Shown: positions 1-8,715, numbered from the stretch's first letter. The stretch is 64,000 nt of DNA from CAVPJW01 sp963705525 (GCA_963705525.1 CAVPJW010000003.1:372001-436000), one strand, 5' to 3'. Numbers and translations are program-made. Notes: generated by a model from the sequence alone, not told the origin.

Positions 1-269
1 CCGTCAACATGCCGATTCAGGGAACGGCCGCCGACATCCTGAAGCGCGCGATGATCGACGTGCACAGCGCGCTCCAGCGCTCGTCCGCGCTCGCCGGGGC
101 GCGCATGATCCTCACCGTGCACGACGAACTGCTGTTCGAAGCCCCGCGTGCCATCGCGCCTGACGTCGCGAGACTCGTGCAGGATCGCATGGAGCACGCG
201 GTCGCGCTCGACGTGCCGTTGACGGTGGATGTGGGAACGGGAGAAAACTGGAAAGAAGCCAAGAACTGA
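1..269 (+). CDS. polA: DNA polymerase I, C-terminal fragment
   Basis: This is the last 89 codons of a family A DNA polymerase; the gene starts before the window. The fragment carries the end of the palm/fingers domain: an N-M-P-I-Q-G-T-A-A-D stretch typical of the Pol I O-helix region, and motif C, V-H-D-E, whose Asp and Glu help bind the catalytic metals. The enzyme fills gaps and removes RNA primers during replication and repair. The frame is open to base 1 and ends at TGA (267-269). Nothing can be said about its exonuclease domains from here. A paired heptamer array follows directly. Confidence 0.93.
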   Translation, partial: VNMPIQGTAADILKRAMIDVHSALQRSSALAGARMILTVHDELLFEAPRAIAPDVARLVQDRMEHAVALDVPLTVDVGTGENWKEAKN

Positions 270-277
270 CGATGCGG

Positions 278-354
278 TTCTTAGTTCTTAGTGCTTAGTG
301 CTTAGCAGGACGTGGACAGCGTAAGCCTAAGCACTAAGAACCACGAACTAAGAA
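278..354. repeat. Inverted pair of heptamer tandem arrays
   Basis: Four head-to-tail 7-bp units of consensus TTCTTAG (278-305) are followed, after a 14-bp spacer, by units of the reverse complement CTAAGAA (320-354, five units, one degenerate). The two arrays can pair as a long hairpin. The element fills the gap between polA and a gene on the opposite strand, so it could act as a bidirectional terminator, although no U-tract is evident. Related arrays with other unit sequences occur elsewhere in the window. Confidence 0.85.
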
Positions 355-363
355 CTACATGCG

Positions 364-1179
364 TCAGTTCCTAGTCCATTGCTGCTTGAACGACTCCCAC
401 TCGGCGCGCATGGTCGCCGTCATCTGATCGGCGTCGCGATTGGCCTCGCGGCTGGGGTTGAGCTCGCGAACGCGCTCGGGAATGATGGCCTGCTGAACCA
501 GCCGGTCGAGATCTGAACGAAGGGTCTCTCCCTGCTCGCCGGACACGGCGGCGCGTACCCACCCGGCTGTCGCGGCTTCCCAGGCGCGGCCGAACTCTCC
601 CGTACCGCGAAGGCCGACGACCAGCCAGTAGGACGCCGTCACCGACGTCGGGTCGTGTCGCAATTCTTCTTCCATGCGGTCCACGAGCCGCCGGTAAACG
701 GCCGGACGCTCGGCCAGGGTGCTCGTCTGCGCCTGGCGATCCAGCGCGTTGGCCCACCAGTCGAGGATGCCGTCGCCGGCCGTCGACGGCAGCAGCGACG
801 CGCGACTGAGGACGCTTTCGAACATCTCGGCGGCCGCACCGAACCGATCGTCGAGATACAGCGATTCTCCAAGGCCGATCATCAGCTGGACTCGATCGGC
901 GGGCTCGAGCATCGCCTGACGCACCTGGAGCAGCGCCTCGCGCGCCGAGGCGAGCGCCGAGGAGTCGGCGTCATGCCGGTACCGTTCGAGATGCGAACGC
1001 GCGACCACGAGGAGCGCTGCATCCGCGAGGTCGGTGCTCTTGCGCGCCGTCTCCGCGGCCGCGATCGCTGCATCGTATCGTTCCTGGTTGTACAGCTCGC
1101 GCGCGCGCGCGAGAGACTCACGTTCGCCCGGAGTCGCGACGAGCGTCGCCGCAAGGATCAACCCGAGAGCTGCAACCAT
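364..1179 (-). CDS. Exported TPR-like helical-repeat protein
   Basis: A 271-residue protein of unknown function. The N-terminus (MVAALGLILAATLVATPG) is hydrophobic and looks like a short signal peptide, so it probably acts outside the cytoplasm. The rest is Ala/Leu/Arg-rich and helical; residues about 25-60 (ARELYNQERYDAAIAAAE) fit one tetratricopeptide unit, and further degenerate TPR-like helices follow at about 95-215. No catalytic motif is visible. It is transcribed away from pcnB and converges on polA across the heptamer array. TPR proteins usually act as scaffolds, but no partner can be named here. Confidence 0.7.
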   Translation of the reverse strand: MVAALGLILAATLVATPGERESLARARELYNQERYDAAIAAAETARKSTDLADAALLVVARSHLERYRHDADSSALASAREALLQVRQAMLEPADRVQLMIGLGESLYLDDRFGAAAEMFESVLSRASLLPSTAGDGILDWWANALDRQAQTSTLAERPAVYRRLVDRMEEELRHDPTSVTASYWLVVGLRGTGEFGRAWEAATAGWVRAAVSGEQGETLRSDLDRLVQQAIIPERVRELNPSREANRDADQMTATMRAEWESFKQQWTRN

Positions 1180-1234
1180 CGACAGGATGCTACCACAGCC
1201 GACGGATCACCCTAAAGATCTGCAATGACGAGGT

Positions 1235-1264
1235 TTGGAAGGCCTTTCGGCCATTTGCTACAAT
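1235..1264 (+). promoter_or_regulatory. Putative sigma-70 promoter of pcnB
   Basis: TTGGAA (1235-1240) and TACAAT (1259-1264) are separated by 18 bp. The predicted transcription start near 1271 lies only about two bases before the ATG at 1273, and there is no Shine-Dalgarno sequence, so the mRNA may be leaderless. Confidence 0.5.
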
Positions 1265-1272
1265 CAGCCGCC

Positions 1273-2547
1273 ATGTCCGGCCTGGTCATTCTCCCGCGCG
1301 AACAACACTCGATCTCGCGACGCGACATCGATCCAGACGCACTCAAGGTGCTCTATCGCCTGAGACAGTTCAACCACGTCGCCTATCTCGTCGGGGGAAG
1401 CGTTCGCGATCTCCTGCTCGGACGAAAGCCCAAGGACTTCGACATCGGCACCTCGGCGCATCCGTACGAGGTGAAACGACTCTTCCGCAACTGCTGGATC
1501 ATCGGAAGGCGTTTTCGCCTGGCCCACGTTCGCTTCGGGACGAAGGCCATCGAGGTCGCGACGTTCCGGAAACCGGTGCCCGCAACGGAACCGGACTCCG
1601 CGCCGCCGCCAGACGAGGCCAGCCACGCCCGGACCGACGACATCGATCGGCTCGTCCATCGCGACAACACGTTTGGCACGCCAGAGGAAGATGCCTTTCG
1701 GCGGGACTTCACGATCAACGGCTTGTTCTACGACATCGCGACGTTTTCCGTCATCGACTTCATCGGCGGGCTGGACGATCTGAAGGCGGGGCTGGTGCGC
1801 TCGATCGGCGATCCGAACGAACGGTTCCGCGAGGATCCGGTGCGCATGTTGCGAGCGATTGCGCTGGCCGCGCGACTGGACTTTCAGATGGCGCCATCGA
1901 TCGTCGAGGCCATCGCGCGCCATCGCGAAGAGATCGCGCGAAGCGCGGCCCCCCGTCTCCTCGAAGAGCTCTACAAGATCCTTCGCAACGGCGCCTCGGA
2001 AGCGACATTCCGCGGGCTGGCGGAACATCGGCTGCTCGAGGTGATCGCGCCGGAACTGCAGGCGCGCTCAGGCGCCGCACTCTGGCGATCGCTTGGGGCG
2101 CTCGATCGCTATCGCCTTGGTTTTCCGGCCATTCCCGACACGCTGACGAACGCGGTGCTGCTCGGCAGCCTGATCGTGCCGACGGGACTCGAAGGCCACC
2201 GGATGGCCCAGGCGCAGTCCGGGGATCGGGAAGGTCCGCACACGGCGCTCGGCCGATTGACGCTCGCGCGCCGCGACGTCGAGCGCCTGACGCAGATGCG
2301 GGCGCTCGAGCGGCGGCTGGTCGACACCAGTCTCCCCGCGCGCGCGCGCCGCGGCCTCACCCACCGCAGCTCGTTCCAGGAGGCGCTCACCTGGCTTGAG
2401 ATCCACGGAAATGCGCCGGACGCGGTTCAGGAGTGGAAGACGTTCCTCAGTGTGGCGGGCACCGTTCCCGTCGCCGCGGATAAACCTCAGCGCCGCTATC
2501 GTCGGCGACGGAGGGGACGACGACGGACGGGCGCTTCAGGAGTGTGA
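1273..2547 (+). CDS. pcnB: Poly(A) polymerase / CCA-adding family nucleotidyltransferase
   Basis: A 424-residue template-independent RNA nucleotidyltransferase of class II, which adds A or CCA tails to RNA 3' ends. The head domain has the family signature (VGGSVRDLLLGRKPKDFDIGT) carrying the metal-binding D-x-D. It is followed by the RRDFTINGLFYD motif and the neck motif REDPVRMLRAI. The C-terminus is a very basic tail rich in Arg, typical of PcnB-like RNA binding. I chose ATG 1273 rather than the in-frame ATG at 1225, because a -10 box ends at 1264 and conserved residues start later. Poly(A) and CCA enzymes cannot be told apart reliably by eye; the basic tail favours PcnB. Its 3' end overlaps the convergent desaturase by 12 bp. 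Confidence 0.88.
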   Translation: MSGLVILPREQHSISRRDIDPDALKVLYRLRQFNHVAYLVGGSVRDLLLGRKPKDFDIGTSAHPYEVKRLFRNCWIIGRRFRLAHVRFGTKAIEVATFRKPVPATEPDSAPPPDEASHARTDDIDRLVHRDNTFGTPEEDAFRRDFTINGLFYDIATFSVIDFIGGLDDLKAGLVRSIGDPNERFREDPVRMLRAIALAARLDFQMAPSIVEAIARHREEIARSAAPRLLEELYKILRNGASEATFRGLAEHRLLEVIAPELQARSGAALWRSLGALDRYRLGFPAIPDTLTNAVLLGSLIVPTGLEGHRMAQAQSGDREGPHTALGRLTLARRDVERLTQMRALERRLVDTSLPARARRGLTHRSSFQEALTWLEIHGNAPDAVQEWKTFLSVAGTVPVAADKPQRRYRRRRRGRRRTGASGV

Positions 2548-3279
2548 GCCCGCGGTTTCTTCGATGGTCTTGTAAGGCTTTGCCAGACCCATCATCGTCA
2601 TCAACCTGATGACGGGCCACGCCAGATCGATTTCACTCGGCCGGAAGCTGAACTTCGGACTCCGCGGAAACCCGTGGTGGTTGTTGTGCAGTCCCTCGCC
2701 CCCCGTGAGGAGCGCGATGAACCGCAGGTTCGTCGCGGTGTTGTCGAAATTCCGGTAGCCGAGATGGTGACAGAGTCCGTTGATTGACGAGGAGAGCACG
2801 AAGACATACATCACCAGGTGGATGCCTGCGGCGAGCAGACCCCAGCCGATGCCGAGGACGAGGCAAAGCAGCACCGTGCCCACAACGGGACCGACAGCGC
2901 CGTAGTTGAAAATGAAGCGATCCCACGCATCGTCTTTGATGTCGCGCGCGTATTTCTCGACGACCTCTTTGTTCTTCGCTTCCTTGATGTAAAGGAAGAC
3001 GTTGCCCAGTTGAACCGGCCAGAAGCCCTCGAGGGCCGGGCTGTGCGGATCGCCTTCTTCGTCCGTGAACGCGTGATGCTTGCGGTGAACGGCCACCCAT
3101 TCCTTGGTCGAGATGCCCGTGGTCAGCCAGAGCGCGAACCTGAAGACCAGCGCCGCGGCCGGATGCAGCACCAGCGCGCGGTGCGTCGCCGTCCGGTGCA
3201 GATAAATGGTCGTGGAGAAGACCGCCGTCTGAATAACGAGCGCCGCCACGACGAGCGTGACCAGCAGTGAAAACAGCAC
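2536..3279 (-). CDS. Membrane fatty-acid desaturase (stearoyl-CoA 9-desaturase type)
   Basis: A 247-residue integral membrane di-iron desaturase that introduces a cis double bond into acyl chains. The three histidine boxes are present in order: HRTATHR (about residue 28), HRKHH (about 65) and HNNHH (about 198), with hydrophobic segments at about 3-22, 38-55, 130-150 and 155-175. It is shorter than many family members (about 300 residues), mostly through brief termini. The start is GTG 3279, with GGAGG at 3286-3290 six bases upstream. It probably adjusts membrane fluidity, the usual role of bacterial delta-9 desaturases. Its 3' end overlaps pcnB on the other strand, so the two transcripts would be antisense to each other there. 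Confidence 0.9.
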   Translation of the reverse strand: MLFSLLVTLVVAALVIQTAVFSTTIYLHRTATHRALVLHPAAALVFRFALWLTTGISTKEWVAVHRKHHAFTDEEGDPHSPALEGFWPVQLGNVFLYIKEAKNKEVVEKYARDIKDDAWDRFIFNYGAVGPVVGTVLLCLVLGIGWGLLAAGIHLVMYVFVLSSSINGLCHHLGYRNFDNTATNLRFIALLTGGEGLHNNHHGFPRSPKFSFRPSEIDLAWPVIRLMTMMGLAKPYKTIEETAGSHS

Positions 3280-3394
3280 TCAAAACCTCCGGTCGAGAAA
3301 TCGACGGCCGCCTGAAACGTACAATCTTAACACGCGACGGCTGTCCGCTCCAACCGCGCGGCCCTTTACACCGCGTGCCCGGAATTCACCGGGG

Positions 3395-4486
3395 CTACCC
3401 CTGCTTGCGCTCGAATTCCTTCATGAAATCAACGAGCGCATCGACCCCGGCCTCCGGGAACGCGTTGTATATCGACGCTCGCATCCCGCCCACCGACCGA
3501 TGGCCCTTCAATCCGTCGAGCCCGGCGGCCGTCGAGTCCTTGACGAACGCCTTCTCGAGATCTTCATTGAGCAATCGGAACGTCACGTTCATCAGAGATC
3601 GGCTGTCAGTGTTCGCAGTCCCCCGATAGAAGCCCGTGCCGTCGATCGCGGCGTACAGCTTGGCCGCCTTGCGTTGGTTGACTCGCGCCCGCGCCTCGAG
3701 GCCTCCGTTGGCCAGCAACCACTTCATCACGAGGCCATACACATAGATCGCGAAGACGGGCGGCGTGTTGTACATCGACCCGTTCTCCGCATGTACGCCG
3801 TAGCTGAGCATCGTCGCCAGCGACTTGGATGATCGGGCCAGCAGGTCTGTCCGGACAATGACAAGCGTCATACCGGCCGGCCCGAGATTCTTCTGGGCGC
3901 CGGCATAGATCAGCGCGTGACGCGACACGTCGATGGGCCGGCTGAACATGTCGGACGAGGTGTCGCTGACCAATGGGCGGTCGCCGACATCGGGCAGGCT
4001 CTTCCATTCCGTTCCGAAGATCGTATTGTTGGACGTCATGTGCACGTACGCCGCACCGTCAGTCAGCTTGAGCTCGTCCTGCCTCGGTATCCGGACGAAG
4101 TTCTCCGACTCCGTTGACGCGGCCACGTTGACGTTCCCGACGCGCTTGGCTTCCTTCAGGGCCTTCTGCGACCAGGCACCGGTCACGATGTAGTCGGCGG
4201 TGCCCCCGGGCGTCAGGAGGTTCATCGGCACCATGGAAAACTGCAGGCTGGCGCCGCCCTGGAGAAACAGAATCTTGTAGTCGTCTGAAATGCCGGCCAG
4301 CTTCCGCGTGTCGGCTTCGGCCTCGGCCAGGATGGCTTCGAACGTCTTGGACCGATGGCTGATTTCCAGAATCGACATCCCGACCCCTGGCAGCGAGAGC
4401 AGATCCCGCTGCACCTGCTCGAGCACGGGCACAGGCAGCACGGCCGGGCCGGCCGCGAAGTTGACGATTCGTGTCGCAGTAACCAT
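3395..4486 (-). CDS. serC: Phosphoserine aminotransferase
   Basis: A 363-residue class V PLP enzyme converting 3-phosphohydroxypyruvate and glutamate to phosphoserine, the second step of serine synthesis. It shows NFAAGPAVLP at the N-terminus, a QGGAS motif that grips the PLP phosphate, and the PLP lysine in GAQKNLGPAG (about residue 200). The C-terminus has the expected KGHRSVGGMRASIYNA motif that binds substrate phosphate. Length matches the family. It lies 29 bp behind serA in one operon. A GAGGT ribosome-binding site precedes the ATG at 4486. Confidence 0.96.
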   Translation of the reverse strand: MVTATRIVNFAAGPAVLPVPVLEQVQRDLLSLPGVGMSILEISHRSKTFEAILAEAEADTRKLAGISDDYKILFLQGGASLQFSMVPMNLLTPGGTADYIVTGAWSQKALKEAKRVGNVNVAASTESENFVRIPRQDELKLTDGAAYVHMTSNNTIFGTEWKSLPDVGDRPLVSDTSSDMFSRPIDVSRHALIYAGAQKNLGPAGMTLVIVRTDLLARSSKSLATMLSYGVHAENGSMYNTPPVFAIYVYGLVMKWLLANGGLEARARVNQRKAAKLYAAIDGTGFYRGTANTDSRSLMNVTFRLLNEDLEKAFVKDSTAAGLDGLKGHRSVGGMRASIYNAFPEAGVDALVDFMKEFERKQG

Positions 4487-4515
4487 GGCGTTTACCTCGC
4501 GATCCCCGGGTTCAC

Positions 4516-5760
4516 TCAGATCTTCACCAGGTGCAAATCGAGAATGTCGGCGTTGCCGGCGCGAATCTTTTGAAGGCTATCGTCCGACGGCGCGCGATCG
4601 AGATTGATCCGGGCGATGGCTGCCTGAGCGCCGTCGAAAATGATGTTTTCGGTTTCCTGCACGTTCAGGTTGCCGGTCCGCAGATGCTCGAAGACGTGCG
4701 CCAGCACGCCGGGACGATCGTGATGGCGCACGACCAGCATGTATGTGGCCGGCGTCCGTTTGCAGAGATTGACCACGTTCGGCACCTTGCCGGTTTCCTT
4801 GTACGTGCGAACGATGCGCACGGTCTCGGCGGCGATCGCCTCCTGTGCCTGATCGGTCGAGGCGCCGATGTGATGCGTGCCGTAGACGTTCGGCAACGTC
4901 AGGAGCGCGTCCTTGAATTCGCCCGCCGCGCCCGTCGGCTCGCCGGCAAAGACGTCGAGACCTGCTCTGATGCCGCGTTCCCTGACCGCAGCTTCGAGCG
5001 CCTTATAATCCACGACTTCTGCCCGCGCCGTATTGATGAACATCGCCCCAGGCTTCAGACGCTTGAGAAGATCCGCACCGACCAGGCCGCGCGTGTCGGG
5101 CGTCAACGCCAGGTGGACGCTCACGACATCGGCTCTTTCGACGACTTCGCCCGCCGTACCGACAATCTCCAGTGTCTGCGTGCCGCCGTGATCCAGGCCG
5201 AGCTCGGCAGCGGCGGATTCGCCCGTCCGATGCTCGCTGCCGAATCGCCTGCTCCAGACTATCAGGTTCATCCCCAGCGGCTGTGCGCGCCGCGCGACCT
5301 CCTGCCCGATGCTGCCAAACCCGAGAAGGCCGAGCGAGCGGCCGTAGAGGCCCGCCGCCTTTGAATACTCCTTCTTGTTCCAGGTTCCGGCTCGCAGCTC
5401 GGCCACGTTGTCGGGAATCCGGCGATCAAGCGCCAGCATCAGCCCGATGGTGAGCTCCGCCACCGCGATCGAATTCTTGCCGGGACAATTCGACACATAG
5501 ATGCCGCGCCTGGACGCCGCCGCGACATCAATCGTGTTGTAGCCGGCGCCGGCACGCACCACCAGAGAGAGCGACCCCCGTTCGAGCATTTCCTCCGTCA
5601 CCGCCGTCGATCGGACGACGAGCACGTCGGCCTTTGTGTCGCCCAGTGCCGTGACCAGTGTCGGGCCGTTCAGGTCGGGCTGGTAGACCACATCGCAACC
5701 AGAGGCCTTCAACCCTTCAAGGCCGCTTTTCTCGAATTTGTCGGCAATCAGTACTTTCAT
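4516..5760 (-). CDS. serA: D-3-phosphoglycerate dehydrogenase
   Basis: A 414-residue NAD-dependent enzyme that oxidises 3-phosphoglycerate, the first step of serine synthesis. The Rossmann motif is GFGSIG (about residue 148). Catalytic Arg lies in INTARAEVVD, Glu in the FAGEPTG segment, and His in THHIGAS. A C-terminal ACT domain (about 330-414, starting near TYMLVVRHHDRPG) probably gives feedback control by serine. The intervening ASB domain of long SerA forms is absent. I placed the start at ATG 5760 (MKVLIADKF); an in-frame start 39 bases upstream lacks homology. It sits 10 bp after the DUF1015 gene and before serC. Confidence 0.95.
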   Translation of the reverse strand: MKVLIADKFEKSGLEGLKASGCDVVYQPDLNGPTLVTALGDTKADVLVVRSTAVTEEMLERGSLSLVVRAGAGYNTIDVAAASRRGIYVSNCPGKNSIAVAELTIGLMLALDRRIPDNVAELRAGTWNKKEYSKAAGLYGRSLGLLGFGSIGQEVARRAQPLGMNLIVWSRRFGSEHRTGESAAAELGLDHGGTQTLEIVGTAGEVVERADVVSVHLALTPDTRGLVGADLLKRLKPGAMFINTARAEVVDYKALEAAVRERGIRAGLDVFAGEPTGAAGEFKDALLTLPNVYGTHHIGASTDQAQEAIAAETVRIVRTYKETGKVPNVVNLCKRTPATYMLVVRHHDRPGVLAHVFEHLRTGNLNVQETENIIFDGAQAAIARINLDRAPSDDSLQKIRAGNADILDLHLVKI

Positions 5761-5770
5761 GGTGTGCACA

Positions 5771-6973
5771 TTACAGAACGTGACTGAGCAGGCCGTCACG
5801 GAGTTTTGGCTCGAACCACGTGGACTTGGGAGGCATGATGCCCCCCTGATCGGCCACCCGCATCAGATCGTCGACACTCACCGGGAACATCGAGAAGGCG
5901 ACCGCCGCCCGTCCCTCGTTCACCAGGCGCTCCAGTTCGGACGCCCCGCGGATGCCTCCGACGAAGTCGATGCGTTTGTCGGTCCGGACATCGACGATCT
6001 TGAGTACCGGGTCGAGGAGTCCGTTCTGCAGCACGCTGACGTCGAGGCCGTCGATCGCGTCGCCGGCCTGGCCGCGGCCGTCGAGCACGAGCGTCTGCCA
6101 CTTTCCCGCAAGATACATCCCCACTTCGCCCTTTCGCGCGGGGCTGCCGCCACCCGGCTTCACGTCGAATCTCTTCGCGACATCCGCAAGAAAGTCCGCC
6201 GGCGGCCGGCCATTCAGGTCTTTGACCACTCGGTTGTAGGGCAGAATCTGGGTCTGGTTGTGCGGAAAGGCAACGGCGAGCACCGTATTCGCCTCGGCCG
6301 ACCTCAGGTGTTCTCTCGTGCGCGCGGCGCTCGCCGCGCGATGATGGCCATCAGCGATGTAGAGCGCCGGCACCGCGCCGAAGGCCTGCACGATGCCTTG
6401 CGCATCCGCCCCACCGACTCGCCAGATCGCGTGACGGACGCCATCGTCGGCCGCAAAGTCAAAGAGCGGCGGAGACGACATGAGCCGATCGACGTGTCGA
6501 TCGATCTCGGGCCGGGCTCGATACGTGAGGAAGACTGGGCCGGTCTGCGCTCCGAGCGCAATCATGTGGCGCGTGCGGTCGTCTTCCTTGTCGCGCCGCG
6601 TTCTCTCGTGTTTCTTGATGAGATCGCGGTCGTACTCGTCGAGCGAGAAGCACGCGGCGACCCCGGTCTGCTGGTGCTTCCCCATGGTCAGTCGGTACAG
6701 ATAGAGGCTCGGCGCGTCTTCAAGGACGAGCGGCGCCGTTCGTTTCAGCCTCGAAAAGCGCTCGGCCGCGGTCGAGTACACCTGTTCCGCATACGGATCG
6801 GCGCCAGGAGGAAGATCGATCTCGGAACGGGATACGTGCAGGAAACTCAACGGGTTACCCGCCGCCAGCGCACGGGCCTCATCCGTGGAGACGACGTCGT
6901 AGGGGACGGCGGCGACACGCGGGGCGGCATCGGGTGCCGGGCGGAGCGCTCGAAATGGGAAGACAGAAGCCAT
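5771..6973 (-). CDS. DUF1015 family protein of the serine operon
   Basis: A 400-residue member of the DUF1015 (COG4198) family. Signature segments are PYDVVSTDEAR near the N-terminus, IKKHERTRRDKEDDR (about 125) and YIADGHHRAASA (about 215), the last resembling ParB/sulfiredoxin-like folds with a conserved His-His. The molecular function is not established to my knowledge, though free-serine kinases are known in the ParB/Srx superfamily. It is the first gene of the operon with serA and serC, which suggests a role in serine metabolism or its control. Its start at ATG 6973 faces the DinB-like gene, leaving a 172-bp divergent promoter region. Confidence 0.88.
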   Translation of the reverse strand: MASVFPFRALRPAPDAAPRVAAVPYDVVSTDEARALAAGNPLSFLHVSRSEIDLPPGADPYAEQVYSTAAERFSRLKRTAPLVLEDAPSLYLYRLTMGKHQQTGVAACFSLDEYDRDLIKKHERTRRDKEDDRTRHMIALGAQTGPVFLTYRARPEIDRHVDRLMSSPPLFDFAADDGVRHAIWRVGGADAQGIVQAFGAVPALYIADGHHRAASAARTREHLRSAEANTVLAVAFPHNQTQILPYNRVVKDLNGRPPADFLADVAKRFDVKPGGGSPARKGEVGMYLAGKWQTLVLDGRGQAGDAIDGLDVSVLQNGLLDPVLKIVDVRTDKRIDFVGGIRGASELERLVNEGRAAVAFSMFPVSVDDLMRVADQGGIMPPKSTWFEPKLRDGLLSHVL

Positions 6974-7145
6974 GGTTAGAACCGTAGAATGTACGGCGTA
7001 TGGGCCGCGGTTGAAAAGTGCAAAGTTTTGAGCGGACCCTCGGGGCTACAAGGCGCGTCTATTGGGGATGTTCGAACACCGGCACTGCTCCGGGGCCCCG
7101 CCCAGGCAGCGACCGGCAGCCGATAAACAATTGAAGGAGTTCCAC

Positions 7146-7724
7146 ATGAAGCGATCGATGGTGTTTCTCGTTCTCATTCTGCTCACCAGCCTGCCGGTTG
7201 CGGCTCAAATACCGCAGCCCCCGGCCGCCAATCCCCTGACGGGATCCCTCAAGGGGATGTACGACAACATCAAGAAAAACCTGACGGAGTCGGCCGAGAA
7301 GATGCCCGAGGTCAACTATTCGTTCAAGCCTACTCCGGACGTCCGCAGCTTCGGCGAGCTGGTCGGTCACGTCGCCAACGCGAATTTCATGCTGTGCTCA
7401 CGCGTGAAGGGCGAGAAGAATCCAAACGATGGCAACGATTTCGAGAAGAAGACGGCAAAGGCCGATCTTGTGAAGGGATTGCAGGACGCCGTCGCCTACT
7501 GTGATGGAGTGTACGGGTCGGCGACCGACGCCATGGCCATGGAGATCGTCAAGACGGGCGAACCGCCAAACCAGCGCGACGTCCCGCGCGCAAACTGGCT
7601 CATCGGCAATATCGCGCACAACAACGAGCACTACGGCAACATCGTCACGTATCTGCGGCTCAAGGGCATCGTCCCGCCGTCCACTGAGCGCGCGCAGCAG
7701 ATGCGTCGCCCCAGCGCGGACTGA
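7146..7724 (+). CDS. Exported DinB/YfiT-like four-helix protein
   Basis: A 192-residue DinB-superfamily protein with a clear signal peptide (KRSMVFLVLILLTSLPVAAQ). The family folds as a four-helix bundle that binds a metal through three histidines. Here they are probably the His in LVGHVANANFM and the two in NIAHNNEHYGN. Relatives are thiol-dependent transferases or of unknown activity, so the substrate cannot be given. I chose ATG 7146, preceded by GAAGGAG at about the right distance; an in-frame start at 7062 would bury the signal peptide. A strong terminator follows 28 bp after the stop. Exported DinB-like proteins are frequent in Acidobacteriota. Confidence 0.85.
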   Translation: MKRSMVFLVLILLTSLPVAAQIPQPPAANPLTGSLKGMYDNIKKNLTESAEKMPEVNYSFKPTPDVRSFGELVGHVANANFMLCSRVKGEKNPNDGNDFEKKTAKADLVKGLQDAVAYCDGVYGSATDAMAMEIVKTGEPPNQRDVPRANWLIGNIAHNNEHYGNIVTYLRLKGIVPPSTERAQQMRRPSAD

Positions 7725-7752
7725 GCCGTCCGCCAAGTTGCCGGAAAAAACG

Positions 7753-7784
7753 AAGGCCGAGGCACGACGCCTCGGCCTTTTTCG
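7753..7784. terminator. Bidirectional intrinsic terminator
   Basis: An 11-bp perfect stem, AAGGCCGAGGC (7753-7763) and its complement (7769-7779), encloses the loop ACGAC. A T-run follows on the plus strand, and an A-run (7745-7750) precedes it, serving the minus strand. It sits between the convergent DinB-like and TonB-like genes and should end both transcripts. Confidence 0.92.
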
Positions 7785-7809
7785 TTTTCCGGTGGCTTCC
7801 GCCTGGACT

Positions 7810-8715
7810 CTACTGCACCAACGTCACTTGAATGAGTTTCTTGTATCGCACCGGCTGCCCATCCTTGGTCGCCGGGCGGTACTTCCAGTTCTTCGCCGCA
7901 GCCAGCACCAGTCCGTCATAGACCGGCGTCATCGGCTGTCTGAGGGTGGCCGACTCGACCTCGCCGTTCTCAGTCACGATGATCTCGAGCACTCCGCGGC
8001 CCGGCGTCACCTTGGGCACGACCGTGCGCGGCCACCGGGGGAACTCTTGTTTGACCGGCGTCGGAGGGACGACGTCGGGATTGTCGACTCCGTAAATCAG
8101 AGGCACAACTTTCACTGCGACCTCAGGCGCGGGAGCCGGAACTGGCTCAGGCGCCGGAGGCGGCGCGGCCGAGGCCGTGGCGAGCTCCAGAAAGCCGGCC
8201 GCGAGCGTGCGCAAATCGGCGAGGCCGGGCTCCTTTTCGACGTCGAGCGCCGGATCGTTCATGACCTCGAGCACCGCCTTGAACTGATCGGCCGCCGATT
8301 GGAACTCCTTGTGATCGAAGGCGGCCTTGGCCTGCGCGTACTGCTGCTGAGCGATGGTCGGCAACATCCGTTTGCGGACCTCGGTGAACGCCGTCCGGAT
8401 GCGCGGAGATACCTCCGCCTCGGCCGGCTGATACATTGGTTCGGACGTCACCACCTCTTCGATCGCTCGCTCCGCGTCCGTCTTGCGCCCCAGTGCCAGC
8501 AGGCAGAACGCCCGATACTGATTGACTCCGCGGCTGTCCTCGGTTGTTGACGCGCCCTTCAGTCCGTCGAGCACGTTCAGCGCTTCTTCGTACGCCGCGG
8601 CTGCGTAGAGATCTTTCGCGGTCGTGAGCGTTGCGTCCTGGGCCAGCAGTCTCACCTGGCCGGCTACTCCAAGAAACAGAATTGTAACGAGGGTTCTTCG
8701 CTTCATGGCGTTCAC
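7810..8715 (-). CDS. TonB-like energy transducer with TPR region
   Basis: A 301-residue exported or membrane-anchored protein. After an N-terminal hydrophobic segment (VTILFLGVAGQVRLLAQ), residues about 30-170 form TPR-like helices. A Pro/Ala/Glu linker (about 185-200) follows, then a TonB C-terminal domain (about 222-301) with VPKVTPGRGVLEIIVTENG and WKYRPATKDGQPV. TonB domains contact outer-membrane receptors, but the usual X-Pro spacer and ExbBD partners are missing here, so a load-bearing or sensing role is possible. The GTG at 8715 overlaps the stop of the pseudokinase gene (GTGA); ATG 8706 is an alternative start. The two are translationally coupled. Confidence 0.82.
   Translation of the reverse strand: MNAMKRRTLVTILFLGVAGQVRLLAQDATLTTAKDLYAAAAYEEALNVLDGLKGASTTEDSRGVNQYRAFCLLALGRKTDAERAIEEVVTSEPMYQPAEAEVSPRIRTAFTEVRKRMLPTIAQQQYAQAKAAFDHKEFQSAADQFKAVLEVMNDPALDVEKEPGLADLRTLAAGFLELATASAAPPPAPEPVPAPAPEVAVKVVPLIYGVDNPDVVPPTPVKQEFPRWPRTVVPKVTPGRGVLEIIVTENGEVESATLRQPMTPVYDGLVLAAAKNWKYRPATKDGQPVRYKKLIQVTLVQ

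Noticed and set aside
278..354. CRISPR array
   Set aside because: The units are contiguous 7-mers without spacers; no cas genes are present.
5738..6979. Long plus-strand open frame opposite the DUF1015 gene
   Set aside because: It is antisense to a clear family member, Arg-rich and without domain signature; high GC gives long antisense frames.
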